Assembly (NCBI GenBank): GCA_046329585.1
Contig: JAXLUI010000001.1
Coordinates: 3,038,001-3,102,000 of the forward strand
Direction: 5' to 3'
Length of the DNA stretch: 64,000 nt
From: DLKC01 sp002478885
Lineage (GTDB): Bacteria > Bacteroidota > Bacteroidia > Chitinophagales > Chitinophagaceae
Under the pieces are notes generated by a model. That model was not told the DNA's origin and ran no database searches. It saw only the letters and a list, made by a program, of their open reading frames with translations. Each line of letters opens with the position of its first letter. Positions within the stretch are counted from its first letter, which is position 1. Position numbers and translations under genes: made by a program. Shown piece by piece: positions 33,929 to 42,489 of the stretch.

Positions 33929-35494
33929 ATGGATCAGAATGTAGAATTAATAGTTATTGGTTTATTGGCACTTTTACTCGGTATAATTGCTGGAAAAATA
34001 ATTTTCGCCAAAAATACCCGCAAACAAGTTGAGGAGGCGGAATCGCAGGCTCAAAGACTGATTGCGGAAGCAGAAAACAAGGCTGAAACACTAAAAAAGG
34101 AAAGAATTCTTGAGGCTAAAGAAAAGTTTGTTTCTCTCAAGGCTGAGCATGACAAAGAAGTGCTGGAAAGAAACAGAAAAATTGGTGACGCGGAAAATCG
34201 GATCAAGCAAAAAGAGATCAGTATCAATCAGAAAGAAAGTTCACTGGAACGGCAAATAAAGGAAAATGAAACGATAAAGGAAAATCTTAATCGCCAGATC
34301 GACGTTGTGAACATCAAAAGAAATGAGCTTGAAAAGCACCAGGAAGAACACATAAGAAGACTTGAAAAAATTGCAGGCCTAACTGCCGATGAAGCAAAAG
34401 CCCAGCTGATTGAGAGCCTAAAACACGAAGCTCAAACCCTGGCACTTGGTCTTCAGCAGGAAATTATTGAAGATGCAAGACAAAAAGCCAACAAAGAAGC
34501 TAGAAAAATTATCATTCAGTCAATCCAACGCACAGCAGCTGAGCAAACGATTGAAAACACAGTTACAGTATTCAACCTTGAAAGCGATGAAATAAAAGGC
34601 CAGATCATCGGTCGTGAAGGAAGAAACATCAGGGCAATAGAGGCCGCAACGGGGGTCGATTTGATCGTTGATGACACCCCGGAAGCAGTTATATTATCCT
34701 CATTCGATCCGCTCCGCCGTGAGATTGCCAGGCTAAGCTTACAAAGATTGGTTGCCGATGGACGGATACACCCGGCCAGAATTGAAGAAATTGTGGAGAA
34801 AACACGCAAGCAACTTGAAGAACAGGTAATGGAAATTGGTGAACGCACAATAATCGAACTCGGCATTCATGGTCTTCATAAAGAACTCGTGAGAATTGTT
34901 GGCAAAATGCGTTTCCGTTCTTCCTATGGCCAAAACCTATTGATGCACAGCCGCGAAGTTGCCAATTTGTGTGCAATAATGGCCAGCGAACTCGGCATGA
35001 ATGTAAAGCTTGCCAAGCGCGCTGGGCTGCTCCACGATATTGGTAAAGTGCCCGACGAGGAAACCGAATTAAGCCATGCACTGCTTGGAGCGAAACTGGC
35101 GGAAAAATATGGCGAAAATCCTGCCGTCGTTAACGCTATCGGCGCCCACCACGATGAAATGGAAATGCAATATGTAATTTCTCCAATCATCCAGGCTTGC
35201 GATGCCATCAGCGGCGCAAGGCCGGGTGCACGCAGGGAAATCATGCAGCAGTATCTGCAAAGAATCAAAGACCTCGAAACATTGGCGATATCTTATCCCG
35301 GTGTTGAAAAGGCTTATGCGATCCAGGCAGGACGAGAGTTAAGGGTAATTGTTGAGGCAGATAAAGTTGGCGATGCTGAGAGCGACAAATTAAGCTTTGA
35401 AATTGCTCAAAAAATTCAAACCGAGATGACTTATCCGGGCCAAATAAAAGTTACCGTAATAAGAGAAAAGAGAGCGGTGAACGTTGCCCGATAG
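33929..35494 (+). CDS. rny: Ribonuclease Y
   Basis: RNase Y is a membrane-anchored endoribonuclease that initiates mRNA decay. The 521-residue protein has an N-terminal transmembrane helix (LIVIGLLALLLGIIAGKIIF), a coiled coil from about 30 to 200, a KH domain (DEIKGQIIGREGRNIRAIEAATG) and an HD domain with HDIGK (around 370) and GAHHDEME. Length and architecture are canonical. It is downstream of the candidate 6S RNA and separated from rplS by 218 bp. Confidence 0.97.
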   Translation: MDQNVELIVIGLLALLLGIIAGKIIFAKNTRKQVEEAESQAQRLIAEAENKAETLKKERILEAKEKFVSLKAEHDKEVLERNRKIGDAENRIKQKEISINQKESSLERQIKENETIKENLNRQIDVVNIKRNELEKHQEEHIRRLEKIAGLTADEAKAQLIESLKHEAQTLALGLQQEIIEDARQKANKEARKIIIQSIQRTAAEQTIENTVTVFNLESDEIKGQIIGREGRNIRAIEAATGVDLIVDDTPEAVILSSFDPLRREIARLSLQRLVADGRIHPARIEEIVEKTRKQLEEQVMEIGERTIIELGIHGLHKELVRIVGKMRFRSSYGQNLLMHSREVANLCAIMASELGMNVKLAKRAGLLHDIGKVPDEETELSHALLGAKLAEKYGENPAVVNAIGAHHDEMEMQYVISPIIQACDAISGARPGARREIMQQYLQRIKDLETLAISYPGVEKAYAIQAGRELRVIVEADKVGDAESDKLSFEIAQKIQTEMTYPGQIKVTVIREKRAVNVAR

Positions 35495-35518
35495 ACGAGG
35501 AAAAAAAATTTTGTTGGA

Positions 35519-35563
35519 TCAGGTGCATGTTTTCATGGCATCCTGGTTGCATCGCACACTTCT
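35519..35563 (-). repeat. Interspersed repeat, degenerate copy 15
   Basis: The core reads GTTGCATCGCAC on the plus strand (35546-35557), one substitution from consensus, and is followed by ACTTCTGC. It begins about 25 bp after the rny stop in the common orientation; the GCCGGGC end is lost. Confidence 0.6.
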
Positions 35564-35668
35564 GCTTCACAACAACCATGGACAAGTTTAAATGTTACAT
35601 CATTTTCGGCTACTAGCATAAATCTATTTTGAAGTAAATAAAAAAAAAGCCAAATCAGACTGGTATTT

Positions 35669-35691
35669 AAAGGTAAAACCCCTTACCTTTG
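35669..35691 (+). promoter_or_regulatory. Promoter of rplS with an overlapping dyad
   Basis: TACCTTTG at 35684-35691 matches the -7 consensus. It is the right half of a perfect 8-bp inverted repeat, AAAGGTAA / TTACCTTT (35669-35690, 6-bp spacer), so a DNA-binding regulator of this ribosomal protein gene is possible. Confidence 0.55.
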
Positions 35692-35712
35692 CCGTCCTTA
35701 AATTTAAAAGCT

Positions 35713-36063
35713 ATGAACGCAGCAGTTCAATTTGTGCACGAGCAGCTTACTGCCAAAAAGGTATATCCGAAATTTAAATCTGGTGATAATGTCACCGTTA
35801 ATTATAAAATTGTAGAAGGCGGTAAAGAGCGTATACAGGGTTTCAGAGGCGATGTGGTAAAAATTCAAGGTACAGGTGCTACCGCCACATTCACCGTGCG
35901 CAAGATATCTGACGGTATTGGTGTTGAAAGAGTGTTCCCTTTCTTTTCTCCTAACGTTGAGTCTGTGGTACTGAATAAGGTAGGTAAAGTAAGAAGAGCT
36001 AAACTTTATTACCTCCGCGAAAGAAGTGGTAAGAGCGCAAGGATTAAAGAAAAGCGCATGTAG
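35713..36063 (+). CDS. rplS: 50S ribosomal protein L19
   Basis: L19 sits at the 30S-50S interface. The 116-residue protein starts MNAAVQFVHEQLTAKKVYPK at the ATG at 35713 and has the L19 landmarks GDNVTVNYKI, ERIQGFRGDVVKIQG, FTVRKISDGIGVERVFPFFSP and the basic KVRRAKLYYLRERSGKSARI. A strong terminator follows, so it is probably monocistronic here, unlike the rpsP-rimM-trmD-rplS order of many bacteria. Confidence 0.97.
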   Translation: MNAAVQFVHEQLTAKKVYPKFKSGDNVTVNYKIVEGGKERIQGFRGDVVKIQGTGATATFTVRKISDGIGVERVFPFFSPNVESVVLNKVGKVRRAKLYYLRERSGKSARIKEKRM

Positions 36064-36085
36064 TTTACTTCATTAGAATATTGAA

Positions 36086-36120
36086 GGCGAAAGGGTTTTT
36101 TACAACTCTTTCGCCTTTTT
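36086..36120 (+). terminator. Terminator of rplS
   Basis: GGCGAAAG and CTTTCGCC pair around a 14-nt loop and are followed by TTTTT at 36116-36120. Confidence 0.9.
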
Positions 36121-36210
36121 GTTTATTTTAATGACCTGTGACCTCGCATTACATTAAAATATAATGGCCAGAACGCTGTAAATTGCTTTTTTTCTCTCTT
36201 AATCAGAGCC

Positions 36211-36705
36211 ATGAAATCTTTGCTCATCATCCGGCATGCAAAAAGCGATTGGGATAACAGCTCTCTAAACGACTTTGATCGTCCGCTCAATAAACGTGGA
36301 AAACGGGATGCACCTGAAATGGCCAAACGGCTACTTGGCAAAAAAATTTCCATCGATGCATTTGTATCCAGCCCGGCGCTGAGAGCATTTACCACATGTA
36401 AAATTATAGCACAGGAATACGGAATAAAAGAGAATCAGATTCTTGTTAAACACGAATTATACGAGGCGCATTGGTCTGTTTTCTATGATGTGATCCACGA
36501 CTTTGACCACGAGCATAACTGCATTGCAATATTTGCACATAATCCTGCAGTTACTCATATGGCAAACCAACTCACCAATGCCAGAGTCGATAATATGCCC
36601 ACCTGCTCGATATTTGCCGTAAAATGTAATATCAAATCCTGGAAGGATTTTTCAGCCAAAAACAATGAGTTTTGGTTCTTCGATTTTCCCAAAAGCGAGC
36701 TTTGA
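36211..36705 (+). CDS. SixA-like histidine phosphatase
   Basis: The 164-residue protein belongs to the histidine phosphatase superfamily. It has the R-H-A variant of the RHG motif in LLIIRHAKSDWDNSS (phospho-acceptor His about 8), VSSPALRAFTTCKI and the second catalytic histidine in IFAHNPAVTHM. Short members of this type resemble SixA, which dephosphorylates phosphohistidine on HPt domains; the substrate here is unknown. The start is a clear ATG. It is convergent with the glycosyltransferase, with 4 bp between stops. Confidence 0.9.
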   Translation: MKSLLIIRHAKSDWDNSSLNDFDRPLNKRGKRDAPEMAKRLLGKKISIDAFVSSPALRAFTTCKIIAQEYGIKENQILVKHELYEAHWSVFYDVIHDFDHEHNCIAIFAHNPAVTHMANQLTNARVDNMPTCSIFAVKCNIKSWKDFSAKNNEFWFFDFPKSEL

Positions 36706-36709
36706 TTTT

Positions 36710-37819
36710 TTAGCTTTTTTTCTGCAACAATTCTCTTAATGAACTCTCGATCACGTCTTCAAAAAAATAAGGTTCGTAATTGGGTAGTTTAAAGTTGTAT
36801 TGTTGCAACTGCCTCAACGCAACTGTCATGTCCTTGTCCTGTGCACAAACATAACAGAACTGTTGACTCGTTAAGTGGCGGGAAAGGTATTCCTGTTCGG
36901 TTTGACCGGGAGTTGGAATAAGCAAAGATTTCTTTCGCAACGACAGAATCTCCATTATTGTAGTGTAACCCGACCTGCTGATAACATATTCGCTCGCCGC
37001 AATTTTTTCCTCTAATTCCATTGTTTCAAGGTGATTGATGACCGTGCAGTTTTGGGGCACACTCAATTTATCGGAATCGTCGAATTCACCAGGTTTGCCC
37101 CTGATAATAAGCACATGCCCGTCCAAATTTGTAACGAGTGATAAAACCTTTTCTTCCAATAGGCTGCGCTGTGGCTCAGGACCCGAAATAAGAAATAAGA
37201 ATTTATAGGAATACGTTACTTTGGCTCTATAGGTAAATCTTGAAAGTGGTCCTAAATACTTTACCGGTACTAAAGGCAGTTGCCCGGGATGTGAAAGCCG
37301 GCCCGCAATATTTGCATTTCCCGGGTAGTCGGGAACCCAGCACTGATTAAAGCGATTGATATAGTAGTAATTGATACTCCTGATCAGTTTTTCGAGCCAC
37401 TTAAACGGCGCAATAATATTTAGTTGGTGTGTTATGAAAACACAGGGAACGACAGGGCTGCTGAAACCATACCTGTTGTCTGAAATTACAAGGTCTGGAC
37501 CATATTTACCGATCAGACCATGCAATACTTGCTTTTCCCTGTTGATATTTAGTAAGATTTTTGGAGCCTGTAGTAAAATTTTAAATGGAAACCATCGTTT
37601 TGACCTGGTGTAGCGAATATTATAACCATTAATTTGTTCAGTAACTATACCCGGGAACTCTCTTTTTATAAGCGCAAGCTGAATGGCCGACCCGGCGAAA
37701 ATTATTTCGCAACCGATTTTTTTAAGGTGGGTGATGACCGGAATACAGCGGGTTGCATGGCCCAGGCCCCAATCGAGCGGAGCAACCAGGATTTTTTTTT
37801 GAAAAAAATAATTTGTCAA
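36710..37819 (-). CDS. GT-B type glycosyltransferase
   Basis: The 369-residue protein has the MurG-like GT-B fold: an N-terminal KKILVAPLDWGLGHATRCIPVI glycine-rich motif, PDLVISDNRYGF, a C-terminal LIISGPEPQR-like strand (FLFLISGPEPQRSLLEEKV), the SRSGYTTIMEILSLRKKSLLIPTPGQTEQEYL donor-binding region and HLTSQQF. Donor and acceptor are unknown. No ATG is in frame near the start; TTG at 37819 is the best candidate, or the start has been altered within the A/T run at 37790-37810. Confidence 0.82.
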   Translation of the reverse strand: MTNYFFQKKILVAPLDWGLGHATRCIPVITHLKKIGCEIIFAGSAIQLALIKREFPGIVTEQINGYNIRYTRSKRWFPFKILLQAPKILLNINREKQVLHGLIGKYGPDLVISDNRYGFSSPVVPCVFITHQLNIIAPFKWLEKLIRSINYYYINRFNQCWVPDYPGNANIAGRLSHPGQLPLVPVKYLGPLSRFTYRAKVTYSYKFLFLISGPEPQRSLLEEKVLSLVTNLDGHVLIIRGKPGEFDDSDKLSVPQNCTVINHLETMELEEKIAASEYVISRSGYTTIMEILSLRKKSLLIPTPGQTEQEYLSRHLTSQQFCYVCAQDKDMTVALRQLQQYNFKLPNYEPYFFEDVIESSLRELLQKKS

Positions 37820-37875
37820 AACTTGTAGAAAGATTGTTCGTGTATAAAAAACAGTTTAATTTTAAAACAATAAGC

Positions 37876-38001
37876 ATGCGTAAGATAAACCAAACAATCA
37901 TTTTTTTGTTACTCACCTGCATGATTCTTGCATCATCATGTTCATCAAGTAAACATGCAAGTGATGTTAATTATGGCAAGTGCAAGTGTCCCAAATTGTA
38001 G
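37876..38001 (+). CDS. Very small lipoprotein
   Basis: This 41-residue ORF starts MRKINQTIIFLLLTCMILAS and has a lipoprotein-type signal (N-terminal K/R, hydrophobic stretch, L-A-S-S-C-S-S-S) with the lipidated Cys at about residue 22. The mature peptide is only about 20 residues and ends in Y-G-K-C-K-C-P-K-L. It is too short for confident recognition. Similar tiny Cys-rich lipoproteins occur beside small cytosolic genes in Bacteroidota. It is divergent from the glycosyltransferase and 45 bp upstream of the next small gene. Confidence 0.6.
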   Translation: MRKINQTIIFLLLTCMILASSCSSSKHASDVNYGKCKCPKL

Positions 38002-38046
38002 AACTTTATTTTTATACCGTCTCACGATTGTAAACCAGTATTTTTT

Positions 38047-38295
38047 ATGAGCACCCAAAACAGAGATTTGCTGGTACTTACAAAAAGGGTAACAATGAAG
38101 CCTGGTGAACTCAAACATGAAATTGAGCGCATCATTGAGCTTTTAGGCCAGTTTGAAAATATGGATGCCTATTGTGTGGCAAACGAGGTAATCGACCTTA
38201 ACCGCTACAAGATCATTCAAAAGCATTACGCCGTAATGCGCATTTTAAGAGAGCCCAAGCTCAAGCCATTTGTTTTTATCGTTAACAAAAACTGA
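38047..38295 (+). CDS. Conserved-looking small protein of unknown function
   Basis: The 82-residue protein starts MSTQNRDLLVLTKRVTMKPG and is predicted helical (ELKHEIERIIELLGQFENMD), with a basic C-terminal strand (LKPFVFIVNKN). No motif identifies a function. The ATG, the following terminator and codon use like its neighbours support a real gene. It probably shares a transcript with the small lipoprotein. Confidence 0.65.
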   Translation: MSTQNRDLLVLTKRVTMKPGELKHEIERIIELLGQFENMDAYCVANEVIDLNRYKIIQKHYAVMRILREPKLKPFVFIVNKN

Positions 38296-38323
38296 TTCGT
38301 AAGTACCACCCGCTAAAAGATTG

Positions 38324-38351
38324 ACTCCGGCAACGTTGCCGGAGTTTTTTT
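38324..38351 (+). terminator. Terminator after the small-protein genes
   Basis: ACTCCGGCA and TGCCGGAGT pair around ACGT and are followed by seven T. Confidence 0.9.
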
Positions 38352-38393
38352 GTAACGGTGCAAAATTTAAGCAAGCATTATGTACCCGGCACT

Positions 38394-38521
38394 GGTACGC
38401 CGCCGGGCTTTCGTTGCGTCGCACCATTCGACGCCATCAATGCTGCTGAGCAACGTTACCGGAAGTACAAGTGTGCGACGCAACAACCGATGCCAGCAGT
38501 ACCGCAGCCCGGTCCATCATT
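38394..38521. repeat. Interspersed repeat, back-to-back pair (copies 16a and 16b)
   Basis: Copy 16a is inverted (core 38413-38424, GCCGGGC at 38402) but truncated: the usual 25-bp spacer is only about 4 bp. Copy 16b is plus and complete (GTACAAG 38465, core 38473-38484, GCCCGGTCC near 38505-38514). They lie between the small-protein terminator and the next membrane-protein gene. Confidence 0.85.
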
Positions 38522-38607
38522 TTTACAGCTTAACGCGATACAAATTTTACCGGTAATGTTGTTAATGGTAGATTTATAGCAACCGATGCTTTTAATTAAA
38601 TTCTGCA

Positions 38608-39252
38608 ATGCCTTTTTTTAACTACATCCGAAAACAATACTTATTACTGGTGCCATTGGCGGGGATTGTTGTTTTTATTATCCTTTATCCCGTGGCTACG
38701 AGCCTTTATCCCGGGGGCTCCCAGGCCGATAAAAATGCAGTGGGTTTTAGCTGGCTGAACAACTACTGGTGCAACCTGCTGAACGTGTATGCCATGAACG
38801 GCGATTTGAATAAGGCGAGGCCCGTTGCATTAACGGCGATGGCGTTTTTGTGTATTGCCCTTGCTGTATTTTGGCTATTGTTTCCATTACATGCGGGCCT
38901 TGGGAGAAAGACAAAGCTGATTACGCAAGTATGCGGTATTATGGCAATGGGTACCGGGTTCTTTTTATTTACCGATCTGCATGACCAGGTGATTAATGCC
39001 GCTACGCTTTGCGGGCTTGCATCCATCGCGGGAACGTTTGCCGGCCTGCACAGGCTGCGTTGGAGAAAGCTTATTGGTTTTGGGCTGTTTAACCTGTTTC
39101 TTGTTGTGGTGAACAATATTTTGTATTACGGAGATGGCTTGTTGTTGTACCTGCCGGTGGTACAGAAGATCACTTTCCTGTCTTTTCTTTTATGGATCAG
39201 CTTTATTGATGTTCAACTGTATAAAAGGGCGGAGACCGGGGTTGGCAGGTGA
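38608..39252 (+). CDS. Integral membrane protein, DUF998-like
   Basis: The 214-residue protein is highly hydrophobic with about six membrane segments (LLLVPLAGIVVFIILYPVAT, LTAMAFLCIALAVFWLLFPL, ITQVCGIMAMGTGFFLF and others). The first loop contains W-L-N-N-Y-W-C-N-L and the fourth region F-T-D-L-H-D-Q, reminiscent of DUF998-type proteins. There is no catalytic motif that I recognise. It stands alone between repeat regions. Confidence 0.75.
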   Translation: MPFFNYIRKQYLLLVPLAGIVVFIILYPVATSLYPGGSQADKNAVGFSWLNNYWCNLLNVYAMNGDLNKARPVALTAMAFLCIALAVFWLLFPLHAGLGRKTKLITQVCGIMAMGTGFFLFTDLHDQVINAATLCGLASIAGTFAGLHRLRWRKLIGFGLFNLFLVVVNNILYYGDGLLLYLPVVQKITFLSFLLWISFIDVQLYKRAETGVGR

Positions 39253-40024
39253 GCAGTATCGCCCGGATCTAACGGCGGCTTTTTTGCCGCCGCAATAATG
39301 AGGGGCGTAATAACAGGGAGCGTTTGCTGACCATTACAAGGCTTTTGCCCACAGGACTTGAAGCCCCTTTATAGGGCGACTACCCAACCTGGCTTTTCTA
39401 TTTTGATTTCCGGGTTATCTGTTGTATTTTACCAATTATCGCCGCTGGTTTTCCCAGGACCATTGCAACTATTTTTTCCACGCTATAAAGGAACCAATTT
39501 AACGAACCGGTAGTACTGTATAACCGAAGGATAACCGGCAGGATACCGGCGTCATTATACCTTAGGTATTCCTTTGGCATTAGGGAGGTATTGGGGAGGG
39601 GAAGGTGGGAGTCGTGAGACGGCAAACGTGAAGTGTCAAACGGGGGACGTAAGCGGGGAGCGTCAATGGTGAATGGTCAATGCTGAAGAGTGAGATGGGA
39701 AGTAATCGTCTTCATTGTTGATGGAGGAAGTGCGGGTGTTTTTTGAAGTAGTCGTTCAGGGATTTGTTTTGTCACTTTTTTGTCTTGACACAAAAAAGTA
39801 ACCCAAAAAAGTCAAGCGAAACCCGATCGCTCCGCACGTTTTCGCTTGCCAGCGCCACACATTGCGGTCGGTAATATGATTGGGGGCAACGGGCTGGGTA
39901 GTGCCTGAAGCCGGAACCGTGGGGGGAATTATTGGCTTCATTGTGCAAAGCACCTGCCTGAAGCGCTTGCTTCAGCTGGCGATTGCCGGGTATGGATTAT
40001 CTTTAATGCATTACAAATGATGAC
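39253..40024. other. Gene-free stretch with phrase-like repeats
   Basis: This 770-bp gap has no ORF that I can support; a 75-residue minus frame at 39398-39625 has no recognisable features. From about 39595 to 39700 it is purine-rich with GTGAGACGG, AACGTGAAG and GTCAATGGTGAATGG words. From 39740 to 39815 it contains GGGATTTGTTTTGTCACTTT followed by an imperfect hairpin (CACTTTTTTGT / ACAAAAAAGT). The same order of words recurs in degraded form at 44557-44740. Confidence 0.6.
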
Positions 40025-40699
40025 ATGAAACGGCTTGCCGGATCCTGCTTTTTATTGCTGCTGTATATTCTTTGTGGCAACTGTTATGCCCAATCCCAAA
40101 CGCTTGTTAACAATACGACCGGTGTACAGGATGGTTATTTCTATTCTTTCTGGAACGATGGCAGTGCCGGCAAGGCATCGATGGACCTTCAACCGAACGG
40201 GCGTTACATTACGCACTGGACGGATATCGGGAACTTTACCGCAGGCAAGGGCTGGAAGGTTGGAAAGGAAGACCGGGTTATTTGTTTCTCCGGTTCGTTT
40301 GCAGGTGGCGATAATGGTTTTCTCGCCGTTTATGGCTGGACCAAGGACTCACTTGTGGAGTACTACGTGGTGGAGAATTATGGGGCATGGACACCGCCGG
40401 GCGCTGTTTCGCTGGGCAGCTTTGAGTCGGACGGGGGCACTTACCAAATCTATAAAACGCTGCGGGTAAATAAACCCTCCATTGTGGGAACTGCTACTTT
40501 TTACCAGTACTGGAGTGTACGTACCAACAAAAGAAGCAGCGGTACGGTACATTTTGCCAATCACGTTGCTGCCTGGAGAAGCAAAGGGCTTTTTCCCGGG
40601 AAACTGTGGGACTATCAAATTATGGAGACAGAAGGCTACCATAGCAGCGGTTATTCGGATATTACCGTTACAGGATGCGGGGATGGTGCGGGAAATTAA
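40025..40699 (+). CDS. Secreted endo-1,4-beta-xylanase, glycoside hydrolase family 11
   Basis: The 224-residue protein has a signal peptide ending near CYAQ (residue 23) and a GH11 jelly-roll. DGYFYSFWNDG opens the domain, the nucleophile glutamate is in VEYYVVENYGAW (about E112) and the acid/base glutamate in QIMETEGYHSSGYSDITV (about E203), with VNKPSIVGTATFYQYWSVR between. It cleaves xylan backbones outside the cell. There is no carbohydrate-binding module, no T9SS tail and no SusCD pair nearby, so it is an orphan xylanase. Confidence 0.95.
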   Translation: MKRLAGSCFLLLLYILCGNCYAQSQTLVNNTTGVQDGYFYSFWNDGSAGKASMDLQPNGRYITHWTDIGNFTAGKGWKVGKEDRVICFSGSFAGGDNGFLAVYGWTKDSLVEYYVVENYGAWTPPGAVSLGSFESDGGTYQIYKTLRVNKPSIVGTATFYQYWSVRTNKRSSGTVHFANHVAAWRSKGLFPGKLWDYQIMETEGYHSSGYSDITVTGCGDGAGN

Positions 40700-40860
40700 A
40701 ACGCAAACCAACAGATGCGATTCTGCATTGCGGGAAAGGCTGGTGAAATAAGATAAGGACATTGCTCAATGTCCAGTAACATTGCCGCACGGGTCAGGAG
40801 AACAGCGCCATACAAGCTAACCGTATAACTCCACAACGACCTGCTGAAGCGTGTTATAGC

Positions 40861-40912
40861 AGTACAAGTGTGCGACGCAACCAAGCTGCTTTTAGTTCAA
40901 ATGCCGGGCCCA
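40861..40912 (+). repeat. Interspersed repeat, copy 17
   Basis: AGTACAAG at 40861, core 40870-40881, GCCGGGCCC at 40904-40912. The remainder of the 538-bp gap between the xylanase and arsR (40700-41193) has nothing else that I can support. Confidence 0.88.
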
Positions 40913-41193
40913 AAAATGGCATTCCAAAACAACTTGACATTTAGCAGATAAGTTTAAAATGCTGCTGCATACCCGCGCCGGGATACTGGTTTTCGTTACT
41001 GCCTAAATGTAAGGCCTGCCGGAGCGCCCTTATCTTTTAATTTTACGTATGCCGGTATCCCTTTTGTGTATTCTTGGCTATTGATTCGATACGCAGGCGA
41101 AATGGTGCGGATATTTAAAGCCAGGTTCAAACGCTACTTCACCGGTGAATTTTGATTGTCCTTCCGTTGATTTCCAGTTGTAATAAAAATAAT

Positions 41194-41230
41194 TTTGGGT
41201 AGTTGTAAAACCTATCGTAATATTGCGATA
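41194..41230 (+). promoter_or_regulatory. arsR promoter with ArsR-type operator
   Basis: TTTG at 41194-41197 and TAATATTG at 41218-41225 are 20 bp apart, matching the Bacteroidota promoter geometry. The -7 element is embedded in the near-perfect dyad TATCGTAATATTGCGATA (41213-41230), 8 bp before the arsR ATG. This is the expected layout for an autoregulated ArsR repressor. Confidence 0.75.
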
Positions 41231-41238
41231 TATAAATT

Positions 41239-41567
41239 ATGGGTGCAACCAAATCATACGAGTTCAGCGTTAAGGAAAACAGGTTAGCCAAATATGCCAA
41301 AGCATTGGCCCATCCTGCGAGGGTTGCTATCTTAAAATTACTGGCGACAAAAGCTACCTGCCAGTGTGGTGACATCGTGGAAGAACTGCCCTTGTCACAA
41401 AGCACCGTTTCTCAGCATTTAAAAGAATTGAAAGAAGCAGGCCTGATAAAGGGGAAATCGAAGGAGCTAAAGTGTGCTATTGCATTGATGAAAAGGAATG
41501 GAAGGCAGCACAGGTTTGGCTAAACCAGCTGTTCGATAGCTATAAAGCCGGCGGAAGTTGTTGCTGA
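41239..41567 (+). pseudogene. arsR: ArsR-family arsenic-responsive repressor, frameshifted
   Basis: The N-terminal 70 or so residues are an intact winged-helix ArsR: ENRLAKYAKALAHPARVAIL, the metal-site motif ATCQCGDIVEELPLS and the recognition helix QSTVSQHLKELKEAGLIKG. At the G-run 41451-41454 the frame breaks. Adding one G restores the expected KGEIEGAKVCYCIDEKEWKA and a normal ending NQLFDSYKAGGSCC with stop at 41565-41567. As written, the ORF ends at 41523 with an unrelated tail of about 20 residues. The DNA-binding part is kept, so partial function is possible; a sequencing error in the G-run is the alternative. Confidence 0.8.
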
Positions 41568-41586
41568 ACTTTTTTTTGCGCTTAAT

Positions 41587-41604
41587 CATCGTAATATTTC
41601 GATA
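41587..41604 (+). promoter_or_regulatory. Second ArsR-type operator, upstream of arsM
   Basis: CATCGTAATATTTCGATA repeats the arsR operator (ATCGTAATATT then CGAT) with one central change, and lies 22 bp before the arsM ATG. Two sites in one operon suggest an internal regulated promoter. Confidence 0.7.
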
Positions 41605-41625
41605 ACAATATAAAATTCAAATAGT

Positions 41626-42474
41626 ATGCAAACGCAAGACCAGGTAAAAGAGCTGGTAAGGCAGAAATACAGTGAAATTGCCTTACAGGACAAAGCAACC
41701 AATCAGAGTTCCTGTTGTGGCGCCGGTGGCTGCTCAACAGAAGTATACAACATTATGGCAGATGATTACACTCAATTAGAAGGCTACCATCCAGATGCTG
41801 ATCTGGGCTTAGGTTGCGGGCTGCCAACGCAATTTGCCAAAATCAGAAAAGGGGATGTGGTTATAGACCTCGGCAGTGGTGCCGGCAACGATGCCTTTAT
41901 TGCAAGGCATGAAACAGGTGAAACCGGTAAAGTAATCGGTATAGACTTTACGCCTGCCATGATCGACAAAGCAAGACAAAATGCCGAACTGCGTGGTTTT
42001 AATAACGTCGAATTCAGGCAGGGGGATATTGAAAAAATGCCCGTAACGGCCAATACAGCCGATGTGATCGTAAGCAATTGTGTATTGAACCTTGTGCCAA
42101 ATAAAGATGCTGTTATAAGGGAAATCTACCGGGTATTGAAGCCAGGCGGCCACTTCTCCATTTCTGATATTGTGCTGGAAGGCCAGCTGCCCAAACAGAT
42201 CAGGGAAGCTGCTGAAATGTATGCAGGTTGTGTTGCCGGGGCGATCCAGAAACAGGTGTACCTGGAACTCATAGAAGGCAATGGCTTTACAAACATGAGC
42301 ATCCAGAAAGACAAAGCAATCATCATACCTGATGATATTCTCAGCCAATACTTAACCCCCGATCAAATAAGCGCTTTCAAACAATCGGGAACAGGCGTCA
42401 GCAGCATCACCGTATATGCCGAAAAGCCCATAGAAGAGAAGAAGCCCTGTTGTGCCCCGGGTTGTTGCAACTAA
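41626..42474 (+). CDS. arsM: Arsenite S-adenosylmethionine methyltransferase
   Basis: ArsM methylates As(III) using SAM. The 282-residue protein has the class I motif VVIDLGSGAGNDAFIA (about 78-93) and GIDFTPAMIDKARQNA. The three conserved arsenic-binding cysteines are at about C64 (GLGCGLPT), C152 (SNCVLNLV) and C202 (YAGCVAG). Extra cysteine pairs lie at both ends (SSCCGAGGC near 28-36 and PCCAPGCCN at the C-terminus). The frame is intact, unlike its neighbours on both sides. It is the second gene of the ars operon. Confidence 0.95.
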   Translation: MQTQDQVKELVRQKYSEIALQDKATNQSSCCGAGGCSTEVYNIMADDYTQLEGYHPDADLGLGCGLPTQFAKIRKGDVVIDLGSGAGNDAFIARHETGETGKVIGIDFTPAMIDKARQNAELRGFNNVEFRQGDIEKMPVTANTADVIVSNCVLNLVPNKDAVIREIYRVLKPGGHFSISDIVLEGQLPKQIREAAEMYAGCVAGAIQKQVYLELIEGNGFTNMSIQKDKAIIIPDDILSQYLTPDQISAFKQSGTGVSSITVYAEKPIEEKKPCCAPGCCN

Positions 42475-42489
42475 TCAATTAAATTAAGT

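Noticed and set aside
39398..39625. 75-residue minus-strand open frame
   Set aside because: No motif and no promoter; part of it lies in the low-complexity phrase-repeat block.
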